A stretch of DNA of 54,233 nucleotides from Alphaproteobacteria bacterium (GTDB lineage Bacteria > Pseudomonadota > Alphaproteobacteria > UBA8366): assembly GCA_029861675.1 (NCBI GenBank), contig JAOTYV010000001.1, positions 1-54,233 on the forward strand. The letters run 5' to 3'. The notes under the pieces are model-generated. The model was given only the letters and a program-made list of their open reading frames with translations, did no database searches and was not told the DNA's origin. This document shows positions 8,543 to 17,008 of the stretch, in pieces. The translations under genes and the position numbers were made by a program. How positions within the stretch are numbered: position 1 is the first letter of the stretch; every line of letters starts with the position of its first letter.

Positions 8543-9400
8543 CTACTCCGGTGGGTCGATGGGTCGATTGCCGGTCCAGTCGAACGTGCCGCGATCCCGC
8601 TCTTCGACCGCTTGTTTCCAGCCGACCGTTTCGGCGCGGTTCTTGAAATTCAGCCCTTCCGGCGAGTGGCGCGCGATCCCGTCCATGATGGTGGCAAGCT
8701 GCTGGGTGTTGCCGAGCCCCATCGCCTCGATCGCCTGATTGATCACCATTTTGTGCATCATGAGCTGATTGACCGGGACCGTCATAATGCGCTCGGCGAG
8801 CGCCTCGACCTCGGCGTCGAGCGCGTCGGCCGGAACCGATTTCAGCACGAGACCGATGCGCGCCGCTTCCTTGCCGTCGATCTTGTCGCCGGTAAACAGC
8901 ATGCGTTTCGCGTTTTCCGGCCCGAGCCGGTAGACCCACATCGCCGTGGTCGGACAGCCCCAGACGCGGGACGGCATGTAGCCGATCTTCGCATCGTCGG
9001 CCATGACGATCATGTCGGCGCACAGCGCGATGTCCGAGCCGCCGGCGACCGCGTGGCCGTGCACCTTGCAGATCACCGGTTTGTGGGAGCGCCAGACCGA
9101 CATGATGTGATCGGTATTGGCCGCCATTAAGGCGAAATCCTTCATCGGGTCCCACGGCATTTCCTGCGTCACCGGATTCTCGCCGCCGCCCTCGGCATAG
9201 GAGGTCAGGTCATACCCCGCGCAGAAAGCGGGACCGTTTCCCGAGAGAACAATTACGTGAATGTCCGGGTCCTTGTTTGCGGCGGCGACCGCGCCGGACA
9301 GAAGCACGGGGACTTCATCGTCGATCGCGTTCAAGACATCCGGTTGATTCAGCGTAATCCGGCCAATTCGCCCCGTTTTTTCAAACAGCACTTTTGACAT
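8543..9400 (-). CDS. Enoyl-CoA hydratase/isomerase family protein
   Basis: Second crotonase-fold enzyme, 285 residues starting MSKVLFEKTGRIG at 9400; the 69 residues of open frame upstream look non-coding. Motifs include GNGPAFCAGYDLTSY and HGHAVAGGSDIALCADM (the two oxyanion-hole segments), then PSRVWGCPTTAMWVYRLG. In place of the usual catalytic Glu region it carries SRVWGCPTT, so its exact reaction (hydratase, isomerase or hydrolase) is open. It is divergent from the acyl-CoA synthetase gene, 107 bp away, so the pair may share regulation and act in sequence on the same acyl-CoA. Confidence 0.88.
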   Translation of the reverse strand: MSKVLFEKTGRIGRITLNQPDVLNAIDDEVPVLLSGAVAAANKDPDIHVIVLSGNGPAFCAGYDLTSYAEGGGENPVTQEMPWDPMKDFALMAANTDHIMSVWRSHKPVICKVHGHAVAGGSDIALCADMIVMADDAKIGYMPSRVWGCPTTAMWVYRLGPENAKRMLFTGDKIDGKEAARIGLVLKSVPADALDAEVEALAERIMTVPVNQLMMHKMVINQAIEAMGLGNTQQLATIMDGIARHSPEGLNFKNRAETVGWKQAVEERDRGTFDWTGNRPIDPPE

Positions 9401-9507
9401 TCCCGTGGTCTCCTTGGTCTTATGGCTGGCGCGGGGGAGGCGGTCACTGTATCGGAACGCGGTTGCGGTCACAGCCCGGCAATTTTGAACCGATGAGACT
9501 CTAACGG

Positions 9508-11121
9508 ATGTACGATCTTCGCCTATCGGAGTCGCTGATCGCCCCGCAACAGGACGAGGACGTCGAGGAGGCGACCGTCGGCGGCCTGTTGCGCGAGGTG
9601 GCGGCACAACATCCGTCTGCGACGGCCCTGGTCGAGGTCACGATGGAGGGGCGGACTGGCCGGAGCTGGACCTACGGCGATTTGCTGGCGGACAGCGAGA
9701 AATTGGCCTTGGCCCTCTCGACGCGGTACGGCCCGGGCGAACGGATTACCGTATGGGCGCCGAATATTCCGGAATGGCTGTTGATGGAATATGCCTGCGC
9801 GCTGGCGGGGCTCGTTCTGGTGACCGCGAACCCGGCCTATCAAGCGCCGGAATTGCGCTACGTGCTCGAGCAGTCCGGATCATCGGCGCTGTTCCTGGTC
9901 GCGACCTATCGCGGCAACCCGATGGCGGAGATCGCGCTTAAGGCGACGGAAGGCCTCGATGCGATTCGCGACATCGTCGACCTGGAGGACGCCGACGCGC
10001 TGCATCGGACCGGCGACCGGGCGCCGGGGCTTCCCGATGTCGCGCCGGGCGATGCGGCGCAGATCCAATACACCTCGGGGACGACCGGTTTTCCGAAAGG
10101 CGCCATCCTGGGGCACCGCGGGCTCGTCAACAACGCCCGTTTCTTCAACAAGCGCGCCGGGACGCGGCAGGACTCCGTCTGTACGAACTTCATGCCGATG
10201 TTCCATACCAGCGGCTGCGGCATGATTTCATTGGGATGTATGCAAGCGGCCTGCAAGATGCTGCTGCTAAAATATTTCGAGCCGACCGCGATCGTCCGGT
10301 TGATCGAGAGCGAACGGGTAACGTCGATCTTGGGCGTTCCCACGATGCTGGTGGCGCTGCTGGAGACGCTCGAACACGACCCCCGCGACATGTCATCGGT
10401 CGATATGGTGACGTCCGGCGGTTCGATGGTCGCGCCGGAATTGGTCCGTCAAATTCGCCGGGTCTTTGGCTGTGACTTCGAAACCGTGTATGGCCAGACC
10501 GAAACCTCGCCGCTCGTCACCCAGCACTATCCGGACGATACGATCGAAGACATCTGCAATACGGTCGGCCAGCCCTTGCCGCAAACCGGCGTTTCGATCC
10601 GCTCGGTCGCGGACAACACGGTCGTTCCCATCGACGCCGTGGGCGAAATCTGCGTGCGCGGGTACTGCAACATGATCGGGTACTACGCCAACGAGGCGGC
10701 CACCGGCGAAACCATCGACGGGGAGGCCTGGCTGCACACCGGCGATCTGGGCGCGATGGATTCCCGGGGCTATATCCGCATCACCGGGCGGGTGAAGGAA
10801 ATGATTATCCGCGGCGGTGAGAATCATTTTCCGGCGGAAATCGAGAATGTGTTGCTGGAGCACCCAACGGTCGCCGAAGTCGCCGTGGTCGGACTGCCCG
10901 ACGCGAAGTGGGGCGAGATTATCGCGTGTTTCATTCGACCGGAATCCCTTCAGGAGTTGGACCCGCACGAATTGCGCCGTCATTGCCGCGAACGCCTGGC
11001 CCCGCAAAAGACGCCGGTCTTGTGGTTCGGCGTGGCGACGTTTCCGCTCACCGGCTCCGGCAAGATCCAGAAATTCGCCCTCCGCGACGGCTATCAGGCG
11101 GGCGACTACACGCCACTTTAA
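9508..11121 (+). CDS. AMP-dependent acyl-CoA synthetase/ligase
   Basis: 537 residues. Activates a carboxylic acid with ATP and joins it to CoA. The ANL-superfamily motifs occur in order: the P-loop-like YTSGTTGFPKG near residue 188, GQTETSP, then TGDLGAMDSRGYIRITGR with KEMIIRGGENHFPAEIE, and the C-terminal catalytic Lys in TGSGKIQKFALRDGY. It resembles medium/long-chain fatty-acyl synthetases of the FadD/FadK kind. It is divergent from the crotonase gene. Its stop is 3 bp before the left copy of a direct repeat (11125-11168) that marks the edge of a lower-GC insertion. Confidence 0.92.
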   Translation: MYDLRLSESLIAPQQDEDVEEATVGGLLREVAAQHPSATALVEVTMEGRTGRSWTYGDLLADSEKLALALSTRYGPGERITVWAPNIPEWLLMEYACALAGLVLVTANPAYQAPELRYVLEQSGSSALFLVATYRGNPMAEIALKATEGLDAIRDIVDLEDADALHRTGDRAPGLPDVAPGDAAQIQYTSGTTGFPKGAILGHRGLVNNARFFNKRAGTRQDSVCTNFMPMFHTSGCGMISLGCMQAACKMLLLKYFEPTAIVRLIESERVTSILGVPTMLVALLETLEHDPRDMSSVDMVTSGGSMVAPELVRQIRRVFGCDFETVYGQTETSPLVTQHYPDDTIEDICNTVGQPLPQTGVSIRSVADNTVVPIDAVGEICVRGYCNMIGYYANEAATGETIDGEAWLHTGDLGAMDSRGYIRITGRVKEMIIRGGENHFPAEIENVLLEHPTVAEVAVVGLPDAKWGEIIACFIRPESLQELDPHELRRHCRERLAPQKTPVLWFGVATFPLTGSGKIQKFALRDGYQAGDYTPL

Positions 11122-11124
11122 GCC

Positions 11125-11168
11125 GGACGGGCTTCAACGCGTATCGCCCTCGCGGCGCGGGTGATACG
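11125..11168 (+). repeat. Left direct repeat flanking the 11.2-12.9 kb gene
   Basis: A 31-base core (from CAACGCGT to GGTGAT) matches 13081-13110 with the preceding C at 13080, with two mismatches; weaker similarity extends to GGACG on the left. On the minus strand this copy reads HPRREGDTR then stop, while the right copy encodes the true C-terminus HLRREGDTR of the yjdF-like protein. It therefore looks like a leftover 3' end of that gene. Confidence 0.75.
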
Positions 11169-11196
11169 AGAAGCCGGGGGATCGTGGTCAGGGGCC

Positions 11197-12870
11197 CTAA
11201 TTTTTCTGGGATCGCTGTCCGGGCCGCGCATACATCGAGTACGATGCGCCGTCGAAGATCGGAAGGAAGCCGAAGTTTTCGAGCCAGTTCAAATCCTCGA
11301 AATGTTCGCCCTTTGTCCGCAAGAGCAGGATGGGTTGATCCCGCCACTGAGGGGCTTCGATTCCGCTGGCAAAGAACCGATTCAACTCCTGATCGCGTTG
11401 CTTTTTGAAAGGCGTATTGTATTTATGTGAGCGCCATGATCGTAAAGGCGTATAAACGGTTGCTAGATAACCAATTTGCGCATCTTCGCTGATGATCAAC
11501 GATCCGCGAAATTTTTGCGCATTCATGATAGCCAAAACACGCGACATTTCATCGGATAGGGTGATTCCCAAAGGTGCGTCGCGAACCAGCGTGCGATAGC
11601 CGTGGCCTGCGAACCACGCCGCATTATCACTGAGAAACAGCAGCAACCCGGCGGCCACGGCAAGTTTGGAAAGAATGGCGGTTCGTGAGTCCAGGACGTG
11701 TTGTATTCCGTGTACGAGTACCGGAGCACCGAGGAAAAACAGGGGAATCCAAATATAACCGCGCGTGAAATGAATTGGCTGGCGCGGCTCGATCAATAGA
11801 TCATGGTTAGCCAAAACTAAGGAAACGACAAACCAGACAATGAAGAACCGGTCCTGCCTATTTGACCACGGAAGTGCGAACCGGTCGCGCCACAGGAACC
11901 GAACAACAATCAAACCGCCGACCAGCGCATAAGCTAAAAGTATCGCCTTGATGTCCAAGATCCAGGCCAACGACCATTGTTGTTGCAGTGACCTGTGTTC
12001 CGAGGAAATGTTTAGGACGCCCAGGTAATACCCGACATGAAGGAGCGACAGGATAATCGCAACGAACAGCAAGAAGCGGGGCGGATCGTACGTGCGCAGG
12101 ATGATGCGTTCGAGCGCAGTCCACGCACCGACAATCAGTAGAAGTTGGAGACCAGTAAAAGGATGGCTTATGGCCATTACAGCAAGGCCGATGGCCGCCA
12201 ACCCGTACCTTCTGCGGAAACACATCAGGACGGTGCCAAAAAATACGGCGTGATAGAAGGCTTCCGTTGGGTAAAAGAGGTTGCGCCCGAAATTCAGAAA
12301 CCAATACCCGTTCTGCGGGTCGAAGGCGAAAATCTGTACACGCTGTATCAGGACGGCATAGAGCACGCCGGCTATGGCAAAAAGCCCGCCGCCCCAGAAA
12401 AAACAAATGAGTCCGATCTGTTGTGCAGCCTTATCTCGACCGATGACGTCATCGTAGAGCGCAATGGCAATTCTCGCGCAAACCAGTGCCGCGATCAGGC
12501 CAAACGCAAAATAGATATACCCTGGATCCAAGTTTGTTAGCTGGTGCAACATTCCGAGAAACAGCGAGAGTATCTGCACATATATTCGTGGCGTGCTTGG
12601 ATCGTTGCTGAATGGTAATCCATAGAGGAAGGAGAATTTCCCTCCATCAAAATGCTCACGCGCGTTCGCCATGTAGTACGGCTGATCATATTGAAGAAAG
12701 CCGGTGCCTCTATGCCCGTCCGGTACGGCGGCAAAATGCAAGACGTAGGAATAAATGATGGGCAGTACGAGGAAGAGGCACAGGAGCCAAACGGCCCATC
12801 GTTTGTGATTGATCCTGTGTAGACGGGCGCCATCTCCGGTCCTCGGGGTCGCTGGGGCTGGCTCGTTCAT
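11197..12870 (-). CDS. Polytopic integral membrane protein, possible GT-C-type transferase
   Basis: 557 residues from the ATG at 12870 (preceded by GAACGAGAGGG); an in-frame TTG at 12897 would add nine residues. About ten hydrophobic spans are visible, starting with one near residues 25-45. An acidic loop follows the first span (LQYDQPYYMANAREHFDGG), and a soluble C-terminal tail of about 120 residues closes the protein. A large periplasmic acidic loop after the first span plus a polytopic body is typical of GT-C glycosyltransferases, but I see no diagnostic motif. Base composition is lower than the neighbours (28 of 60 G+C at 11701-11760 against 45 of 60 at 10021-10080). Direct repeats flank it. 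Likely acquired; function unknown. Confidence 0.75.
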   Translation of the reverse strand: MNEPAPATPRTGDGARLHRINHKRWAVWLLCLFLVLPIIYSYVLHFAAVPDGHRGTGFLQYDQPYYMANAREHFDGGKFSFLYGLPFSNDPSTPRIYVQILSLFLGMLHQLTNLDPGYIYFAFGLIAALVCARIAIALYDDVIGRDKAAQQIGLICFFWGGGLFAIAGVLYAVLIQRVQIFAFDPQNGYWFLNFGRNLFYPTEAFYHAVFFGTVLMCFRRRYGLAAIGLAVMAISHPFTGLQLLLIVGAWTALERIILRTYDPPRFLLFVAIILSLLHVGYYLGVLNISSEHRSLQQQWSLAWILDIKAILLAYALVGGLIVVRFLWRDRFALPWSNRQDRFFIVWFVVSLVLANHDLLIEPRQPIHFTRGYIWIPLFFLGAPVLVHGIQHVLDSRTAILSKLAVAAGLLLFLSDNAAWFAGHGYRTLVRDAPLGITLSDEMSRVLAIMNAQKFRGSLIISEDAQIGYLATVYTPLRSWRSHKYNTPFKKQRDQELNRFFASGIEAPQWRDQPILLLRTKGEHFEDLNWLENFGFLPIFDGASYSMYARPGQRSQKN

Positions 12871-13070
12871 CCCTCTCGTTCCAAGGTCAGGCGTCAAGAA
12901 TCAAACCGCGATTCCTTACCGAAAACGCTCGGTCGCGTTGCTATTGCGCACTCATGTATTGCGTAGCATTTTTTGATGAAACCAGGATATGGAAAAAGTT
13001 TAACCAATCACCGATGCAACCTCGTATTGGCACGTTCGGGATATTCGCGTCACAGGGATCCGCCGTGTTT

Positions 13071-13113
13071 GGACGCGATCAACGCGTGTCGCCCTCGCGG
13101 CGCAGGTGATCGA
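13071..13113 (+). repeat. Right direct repeat flanking the 11.2-12.9 kb gene
   Basis: Partner of the repeat at 11125-11168, in the same orientation. Here it is the coding 3' end of the yjdF-like gene: HLRREGDTR plus stop on the minus strand. The two copies bracket a 1.95-kb segment that contains only the polytopic membrane protein gene. Confidence 0.75.
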
Positions 13114-13807
13114 TTTCCGTTTCGCCCAACGGCCGCCTGCGCTTTATTCGCAGGCTTTCCGCCCACTCGCGGAAGAAATCCCGTTGCATCGCAATATTGA
13201 TCAGTGCGGTGATTGTCATCGCGATGGTGCCGCCGACGCTGGCCAACAGCATGTCCTTGTGGGCGTCCCAGATGTCCCCTTGCGTTCCGAGGAAGGCGTC
13301 GCCCAAGTCGCCGCCGAACAGCACGGCTGCGCCCCATTCGATCAATTCATAGATCATCGAGGTCGACATGGTGAAATCGAGCGGCAGGAAGTATCCCCAA
13401 AACCCGCGCACGGCGGCGATTCGCAGGAAGACCTCGCGCAGCGGGTAGGCGATCAGCAGGCCGTACAGAAAGTGGACCAGCCGGTCGAAGTGATTGCGCT
13501 GCCACCCCAGCATATCGTTCAGGGATTTTCCGAACAGGGCCTCGGTCCACGCGTTGTAGGGCACTTCGGAATAGGTGTAGTGCGAACCCACCTCATGCAC
13601 GCAGAGAAAGAGGAAGATCAACGTGTAGGAAACGCGCGAGAACGGAAAGTGGCGGTAGGTCGCCACCAAAGTGATGATTCCAACGACGACCAGCACGTTC
13701 TCCAGGGCCCAATCGTCCCGGTGATTCGGCTCGATCGCGAGGGCGGCAAAGACCGCGGCGAACAAGGCCAACAGGATCAGAGCATATCGAAGGTGGGATT
13801 TTTCCAT
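13079..13807 (-). CDS. yjdF: YjdF-like DUF2238 membrane protein
   Basis: 242 residues from the ATG at 13807 (MEKSHLRYALI). The family pattern is clear: DDWALENVLVV, HEVGSHYTYSEVPYN, WQRNHFDRLVHFLYGLL, YELIEWGAA and GDIWDAHKDMLLA, spread over six or so membrane spans. The conserved His, Glu and Asp within the spans suggest a buried polar or metal site. The biochemical role of DUF2238 proteins is not established. The last nine codons and stop lie inside a direct repeat whose second copy is 1.95 kb away beyond the membrane protein gene. Confidence 0.88.
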   Translation of the reverse strand: MEKSHLRYALILLALFAAVFAALAIEPNHRDDWALENVLVVVGIITLVATYRHFPFSRVSYTLIFLFLCVHEVGSHYTYSEVPYNAWTEALFGKSLNDMLGWQRNHFDRLVHFLYGLLIAYPLREVFLRIAAVRGFWGYFLPLDFTMSTSMIYELIEWGAAVLFGGDLGDAFLGTQGDIWDAHKDMLLASVGGTIAMTITALINIAMQRDFFREWAESLRIKRRRPLGETEIDHLRREGDTR

Positions 13808-14028
13808 GGTTCGTGCCGATTGCAATTTCCGAGTAACGGGCCCTAAGACCATCCTCTCGACAGTCTAGGGTCCTTTAACCAATTGGGTAGCATCGAAATT
13901 TGGCACGTTTGTGACGGGCTCTGGAGCGCACCGCATGGATGCCGCTTTTTCCTCCGTCCGCTATCGCGATATGATGTGCCACTGTTCGGCATGCGATTGC
14001 CGTAACTCGGATGGAGAGCGCCGCAGGG

Positions 14029-14382
14029 ATGGAAAAGCCGCAGCAGGATCGTCGCATCGACTACATCGAGTTCAATGTGGCGGATATAGGCCGGTCCAAG
14101 GATTTCTATGGCAAGGCGTTTGGCTGGACGTTTACCGACTATGGACCGGGGTATTGTGAATTTTCGGACGGCCATATGAAGGGTGGGTTCGACGCGGGCG
14201 GACCGGTGACCTTGGGCGGACCGTTGGTGGTTCTCTATGGCGACGACCTGGCGGATGTCCTGAAGAGCGTCGAAGCCGCCGGAGGCAAAATCGTGAGACC
14301 CATTTTCGAGTTTCCGGGCGGGCGCCGGTTCCATTTCACCGACCCCGATGGGTATGAACTCGCCGTATGGACCGAGGGCTGA
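14029..14382 (+). CDS. VOC (glyoxalase/bleomycin resistance) family protein
   Basis: 117 residues, a single VOC domain made of two beta-alpha-beta-beta-beta units. Family marks are IDYIEFNVADIGRSKDFYGK at the start, FGWTFTDYGPGY, and FHFTDPDGYELAVW at the end, where the Glu is the usual metal ligand of the second half. The ATG at 14029 has GGAGAG ten bases upstream; an alternative ATG at 14011 adds six residues. Members isomerise, cleave or bind small molecules in the cytoplasm; the substrate is unknown. It is followed after 13 bp by the EEP-family gene, so the two are probably cotranscribed. Confidence 0.87.
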   Translation: MEKPQQDRRIDYIEFNVADIGRSKDFYGKAFGWTFTDYGPGYCEFSDGHMKGGFDAGGPVTLGGPLVVLYGDDLADVLKSVEAAGGKIVRPIFEFPGGRRFHFTDPDGYELAVWTEG

Positions 14383-14395
14383 CGGAGCCGATAGC

Positions 14396-15145
14396 ATGCC
14401 GTTTCGTGTCGCATTCCTGAATTTGGAGCAAGATCATCGGCGCTGGGAGCAGCGGCGCGGCCTCGTCGCCGATCAGTTGGGCGATTTGGCGCCGGACATT
14501 TTCGCGATGAACGAAATTTGCCTGCCGAAACAGACCGGCCGCTGGCTCCAGCGGGAAGCGATCGCGCGGCTTGGCCGGCGATACGCACTGGTTCAACAGA
14601 GCAAGACGAATTCCGGATCGCGTGTCGAAGGCGAGGGGCTGTTGACGCGGTTTCCGGTCCTGGAGACCGGCAATCTCGACTACCAGACGCGGGACTATGT
14701 GGCGCTGGTCGCGCGGATGGAGATCGAGAACCGCATCCTCGACGTCTATGTCACCCATCTGTTCATGTCGCGGGGCGACGAATCCCTGCGCGAATTTCAG
14801 GTCCAGCAATTGCTGGAATGGATTGCTTCGCGGGACGATGCCGATGCGCAAATCGTCTGCGGCGATTTTAACGCGCCCCCGGACGCAGCGGCGGCGCGGC
14901 GCATGGCCGGGCAATTCACGGCGACGCAAAGCGCGCCCACCGCATTTACCCCGCTCGCCGATGCGGCCGGCGCGGTGACGCACCCCTATTGGGACCGGTT
15001 CGACCGGAGCATCGACTATATCTGGGTGCGCGGCCCGATCGATGTGGGTGAAAGCGGCGTCTGCTTCAATATACCGGACGTCAAGGATGAATCCTTATGG
15101 CCGTCCGACCATGCGGGCGTTTGGGCCGACCTGTCCTGGGCCTGA
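14396..15145 (+). CDS. Endonuclease/exonuclease/phosphatase family protein
   Basis: 249 residues from the ATG at 14396, with GGAG nine bases upstream. The EEP fold is indicated by FRVAFLNLEQD near the start, the metal Glu in FAMNEICLPKQ, YVTHLFM, CGDFNAPPD (catalytic Asp/Asn pair) and the final WPSDHAGVWADL with the active-site His. These enzymes cut phosphodiester or phosphate bonds in nucleic acids, sphingolipids or inositol phosphates. With no signal peptide it is predicted cytoplasmic. The substrate cannot be assigned. Confidence 0.87.
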   Translation: MPFRVAFLNLEQDHRRWEQRRGLVADQLGDLAPDIFAMNEICLPKQTGRWLQREAIARLGRRYALVQQSKTNSGSRVEGEGLLTRFPVLETGNLDYQTRDYVALVARMEIENRILDVYVTHLFMSRGDESLREFQVQQLLEWIASRDDADAQIVCGDFNAPPDAAAARRMAGQFTATQSAPTAFTPLADAAGAVTHPYWDRFDRSIDYIWVRGPIDVGESGVCFNIPDVKDESLWPSDHAGVWADLSWA

Positions 15146-15205
15146 AATTATGGCTGCCCAAACCCTATAATCGGCGTATCCGTCAAAATCGCGCGTTCGA
15201 TCTGT

Positions 15206-15601
15206 CTATTCGGATTGCAGTATTTCCACTTTGATCCAGTCGGCGAATTGTCTGCGATCCAGGTTCTCGAATTTCACCTCCGTTCGACGTCCGACCTGTA
15301 ACGCCGATGTTTCGCCGGCGCGATTCGATTTCTTTATCTTTGACAGATCAAGCCAGATCCGTGTCCGCTCCGTGATGGAAACGGTTACCGGTTCAGCCTC
15401 GCCTTTCACGGTGACCGTGCGTTGCGTGGGATCGTAAGCCTGGATCGTGCCGATATAGGATTGCTTGCCTGATATTCCAGGCGATCGGTCGATGGGGATA
15501 TACCGTTCCGTTTCCTGGTGGCCCTGCGTGGACGGTTGTCCGACCATCATGACGAGGACCGTCGCTACCGTCGCAACGGCGGTTCGAAGGATGCCGGTCA
15601 T
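15206..15601 (-). CDS. Small secreted protein of unknown function
   Basis: 131 residues with a Sec-type signal peptide (MTGILRTAVATVATVLVMM..., likely cleaved in the twenties). The mature part is a short beta-rich domain: SYIGTIQAYDPTQRTVTVKG, then SITERTRIWLDL and GRRTEVKFENLDRRQFADW. This arrangement is like small periplasmic OB/DUF5666-type domains, but I make no firm family call. It lies 39 bp downstream of the diheme cytochrome lipoprotein gene on the same strand, so it is probably cotranscribed and may assist it at the periplasmic face. Confidence 0.7.
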   Translation of the reverse strand: MTGILRTAVATVATVLVMMVGQPSTQGHQETERYIPIDRSPGISGKQSYIGTIQAYDPTQRTVTVKGEAEPVTVSITERTRIWLDLSKIKKSNRAGETSALQVGRRTEVKFENLDRRQFADWIKVEILQSE

Positions 15602-15640
15602 CCTGTGTAAATCTCGACTGGTTGCATCGTTCGTCTCCGG

Positions 15641-17008
15641 TTAGCTGTCTTGAATCAGGTCCGCGCGCGCCTTCTTCAATGAATTTAGGGCTTCGCGAAT
15701 GAGGCGTGTCTTCGAGAAAAAACTCTTGCCCGCATTTCGGATATGCCGCCTCGCGTCACGCAGGTTTGCAACCGCTTCCGGATGCAGCCCGCCGCCACTC
15801 AGAACCTTTGCGGCATCTTCCGTTTCCGCCGCGGCTTGGCTTAGCGAGCTTTTGGTGCGCTTTTCCAAAAGTGCGATGCTTTGGCGGATGTTCTCGAGGC
15901 CATTAATTACCCGGAGGAATGCAGCGACCGCCACGACTTGCGTTGCATCCAGGCGTATGCCGACGCCGTTTGGATCCAGGCCCGAAAGAACCTGTCCCGC
16001 GGGTGAATTGTTGAACGCATCGCCGTTATAGAATGCGACGGCTCCTTCAATCGTCTCGATCGCGTTGTTGTGAAAGAAGGGGCCTGTATCCGCGGCTTCC
16101 ACGAGGGTTGGCGTGTTAAACGTCCCGTCGCCCGGCGTGCCAAATCCGTCATCCGGCGGCACTTTCGGGTCGATCAGGTCCGCGGGCTGGTCGGGGAGAT
16201 TCTCAACGCCCGTATTGAAGTTGGCATTTCCCGCGTCCTGGCCCGCAAGCAAGGCGTTTGCACCGGCATTCCGATGGCAGATATTGCATTTGCCGAGAGT
16301 GTCGTCGACGAATATTGCCTGTCCGCGCTTCGCCACGTCGCCCTTGAGCGGCAGGGGCAGGCTCAACTCCGCCTGTCGTCCAAGCGATAGTTGGAACGCC
16401 TCCAGCGCATCGAGCTCCGCATCCGTCGGCAGCCGGAAATCGACATCGGGCACGCGACCCAGGGTTTTTGGGAAATGTTGGATAACCGCGCCGACCGCGA
16501 AGGATCGTAGCGAGCCGTCACCGGGCGCGCCATCGCCGGACCACCCGGTGCGGGGCCCTTGAGGGCTGGCAATGGACGTGGGCATGGCAAGCGTATGGGG
16601 CACGCCGCGCATATTGAAATTGTTTTCGAGATCGTCGAACCCATCCTGATTCTCAAGTATGAGGCCAAGGGCGCGCATCAAAACGGGTTTTTCAAAATTC
16701 CGGGCAAGGGCAGGGTTGGTCTCCGCCACGAACAGTGGATCATCGGGCGGCAGCGTCGCGATGAAAGCGGGATCTATCGTGAAGTTATTCTCCGCCGGGT
16801 GACAGGTCCCGCAGGTGCGGCCGTTGCCGTCGAAGGTCTCATTGAAGAAAATATCCCGGCCTTTTGCGATGAGTTCGGCGTTTGGATCGGTTGGTTCGAC
16901 CGGCCGGTCGTCGCAGGCCGCAAGCAGGATAAACGGAATACTAAGCGCCGCTACGAACGCCACGGAAATGGGGTGATGACCGAATGCAGGGCGATCGTTC
17001 ACCGCCAT
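15641..17008 (-). CDS. Diheme cytochrome c lipoprotein, CcpA/MauG-like
   Basis: 455 residues. The signal ends in a lipobox (LLAAC, Cys32), so the protein should be anchored facing the periplasm. Two c-type heme motifs are present: CGTCH (Cys66-His70) and CNICH (Cys241-His245), the layout of bacterial cytochrome c peroxidases and MauG relatives. After the cytochrome part, about residues 365-455 form an extra predominantly helical, charged tail with several Lys/Arg-rich stretches, not part of the usual fold. It is divergent from the copper operon across a 445-bp gap. It may remove peroxide or oxidise a partner near the membrane (inference). Confidence 0.85.
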   Translation of the reverse strand: MAVNDRPAFGHHPISVAFVAALSIPFILLAACDDRPVEPTDPNAELIAKGRDIFFNETFDGNGRTCGTCHPAENNFTIDPAFIATLPPDDPLFVAETNPALARNFEKPVLMRALGLILENQDGFDDLENNFNMRGVPHTLAMPTSIASPQGPRTGWSGDGAPGDGSLRSFAVGAVIQHFPKTLGRVPDVDFRLPTDAELDALEAFQLSLGRQAELSLPLPLKGDVAKRGQAIFVDDTLGKCNICHRNAGANALLAGQDAGNANFNTGVENLPDQPADLIDPKVPPDDGFGTPGDGTFNTPTLVEAADTGPFFHNNAIETIEGAVAFYNGDAFNNSPAGQVLSGLDPNGVGIRLDATQVVAVAAFLRVINGLENIRQSIALLEKRTKSSLSQAAAETEDAAKVLSGGGLHPEAVANLRDARRHIRNAGKSFFSKTRLIREALNSLKKARADLIQDS

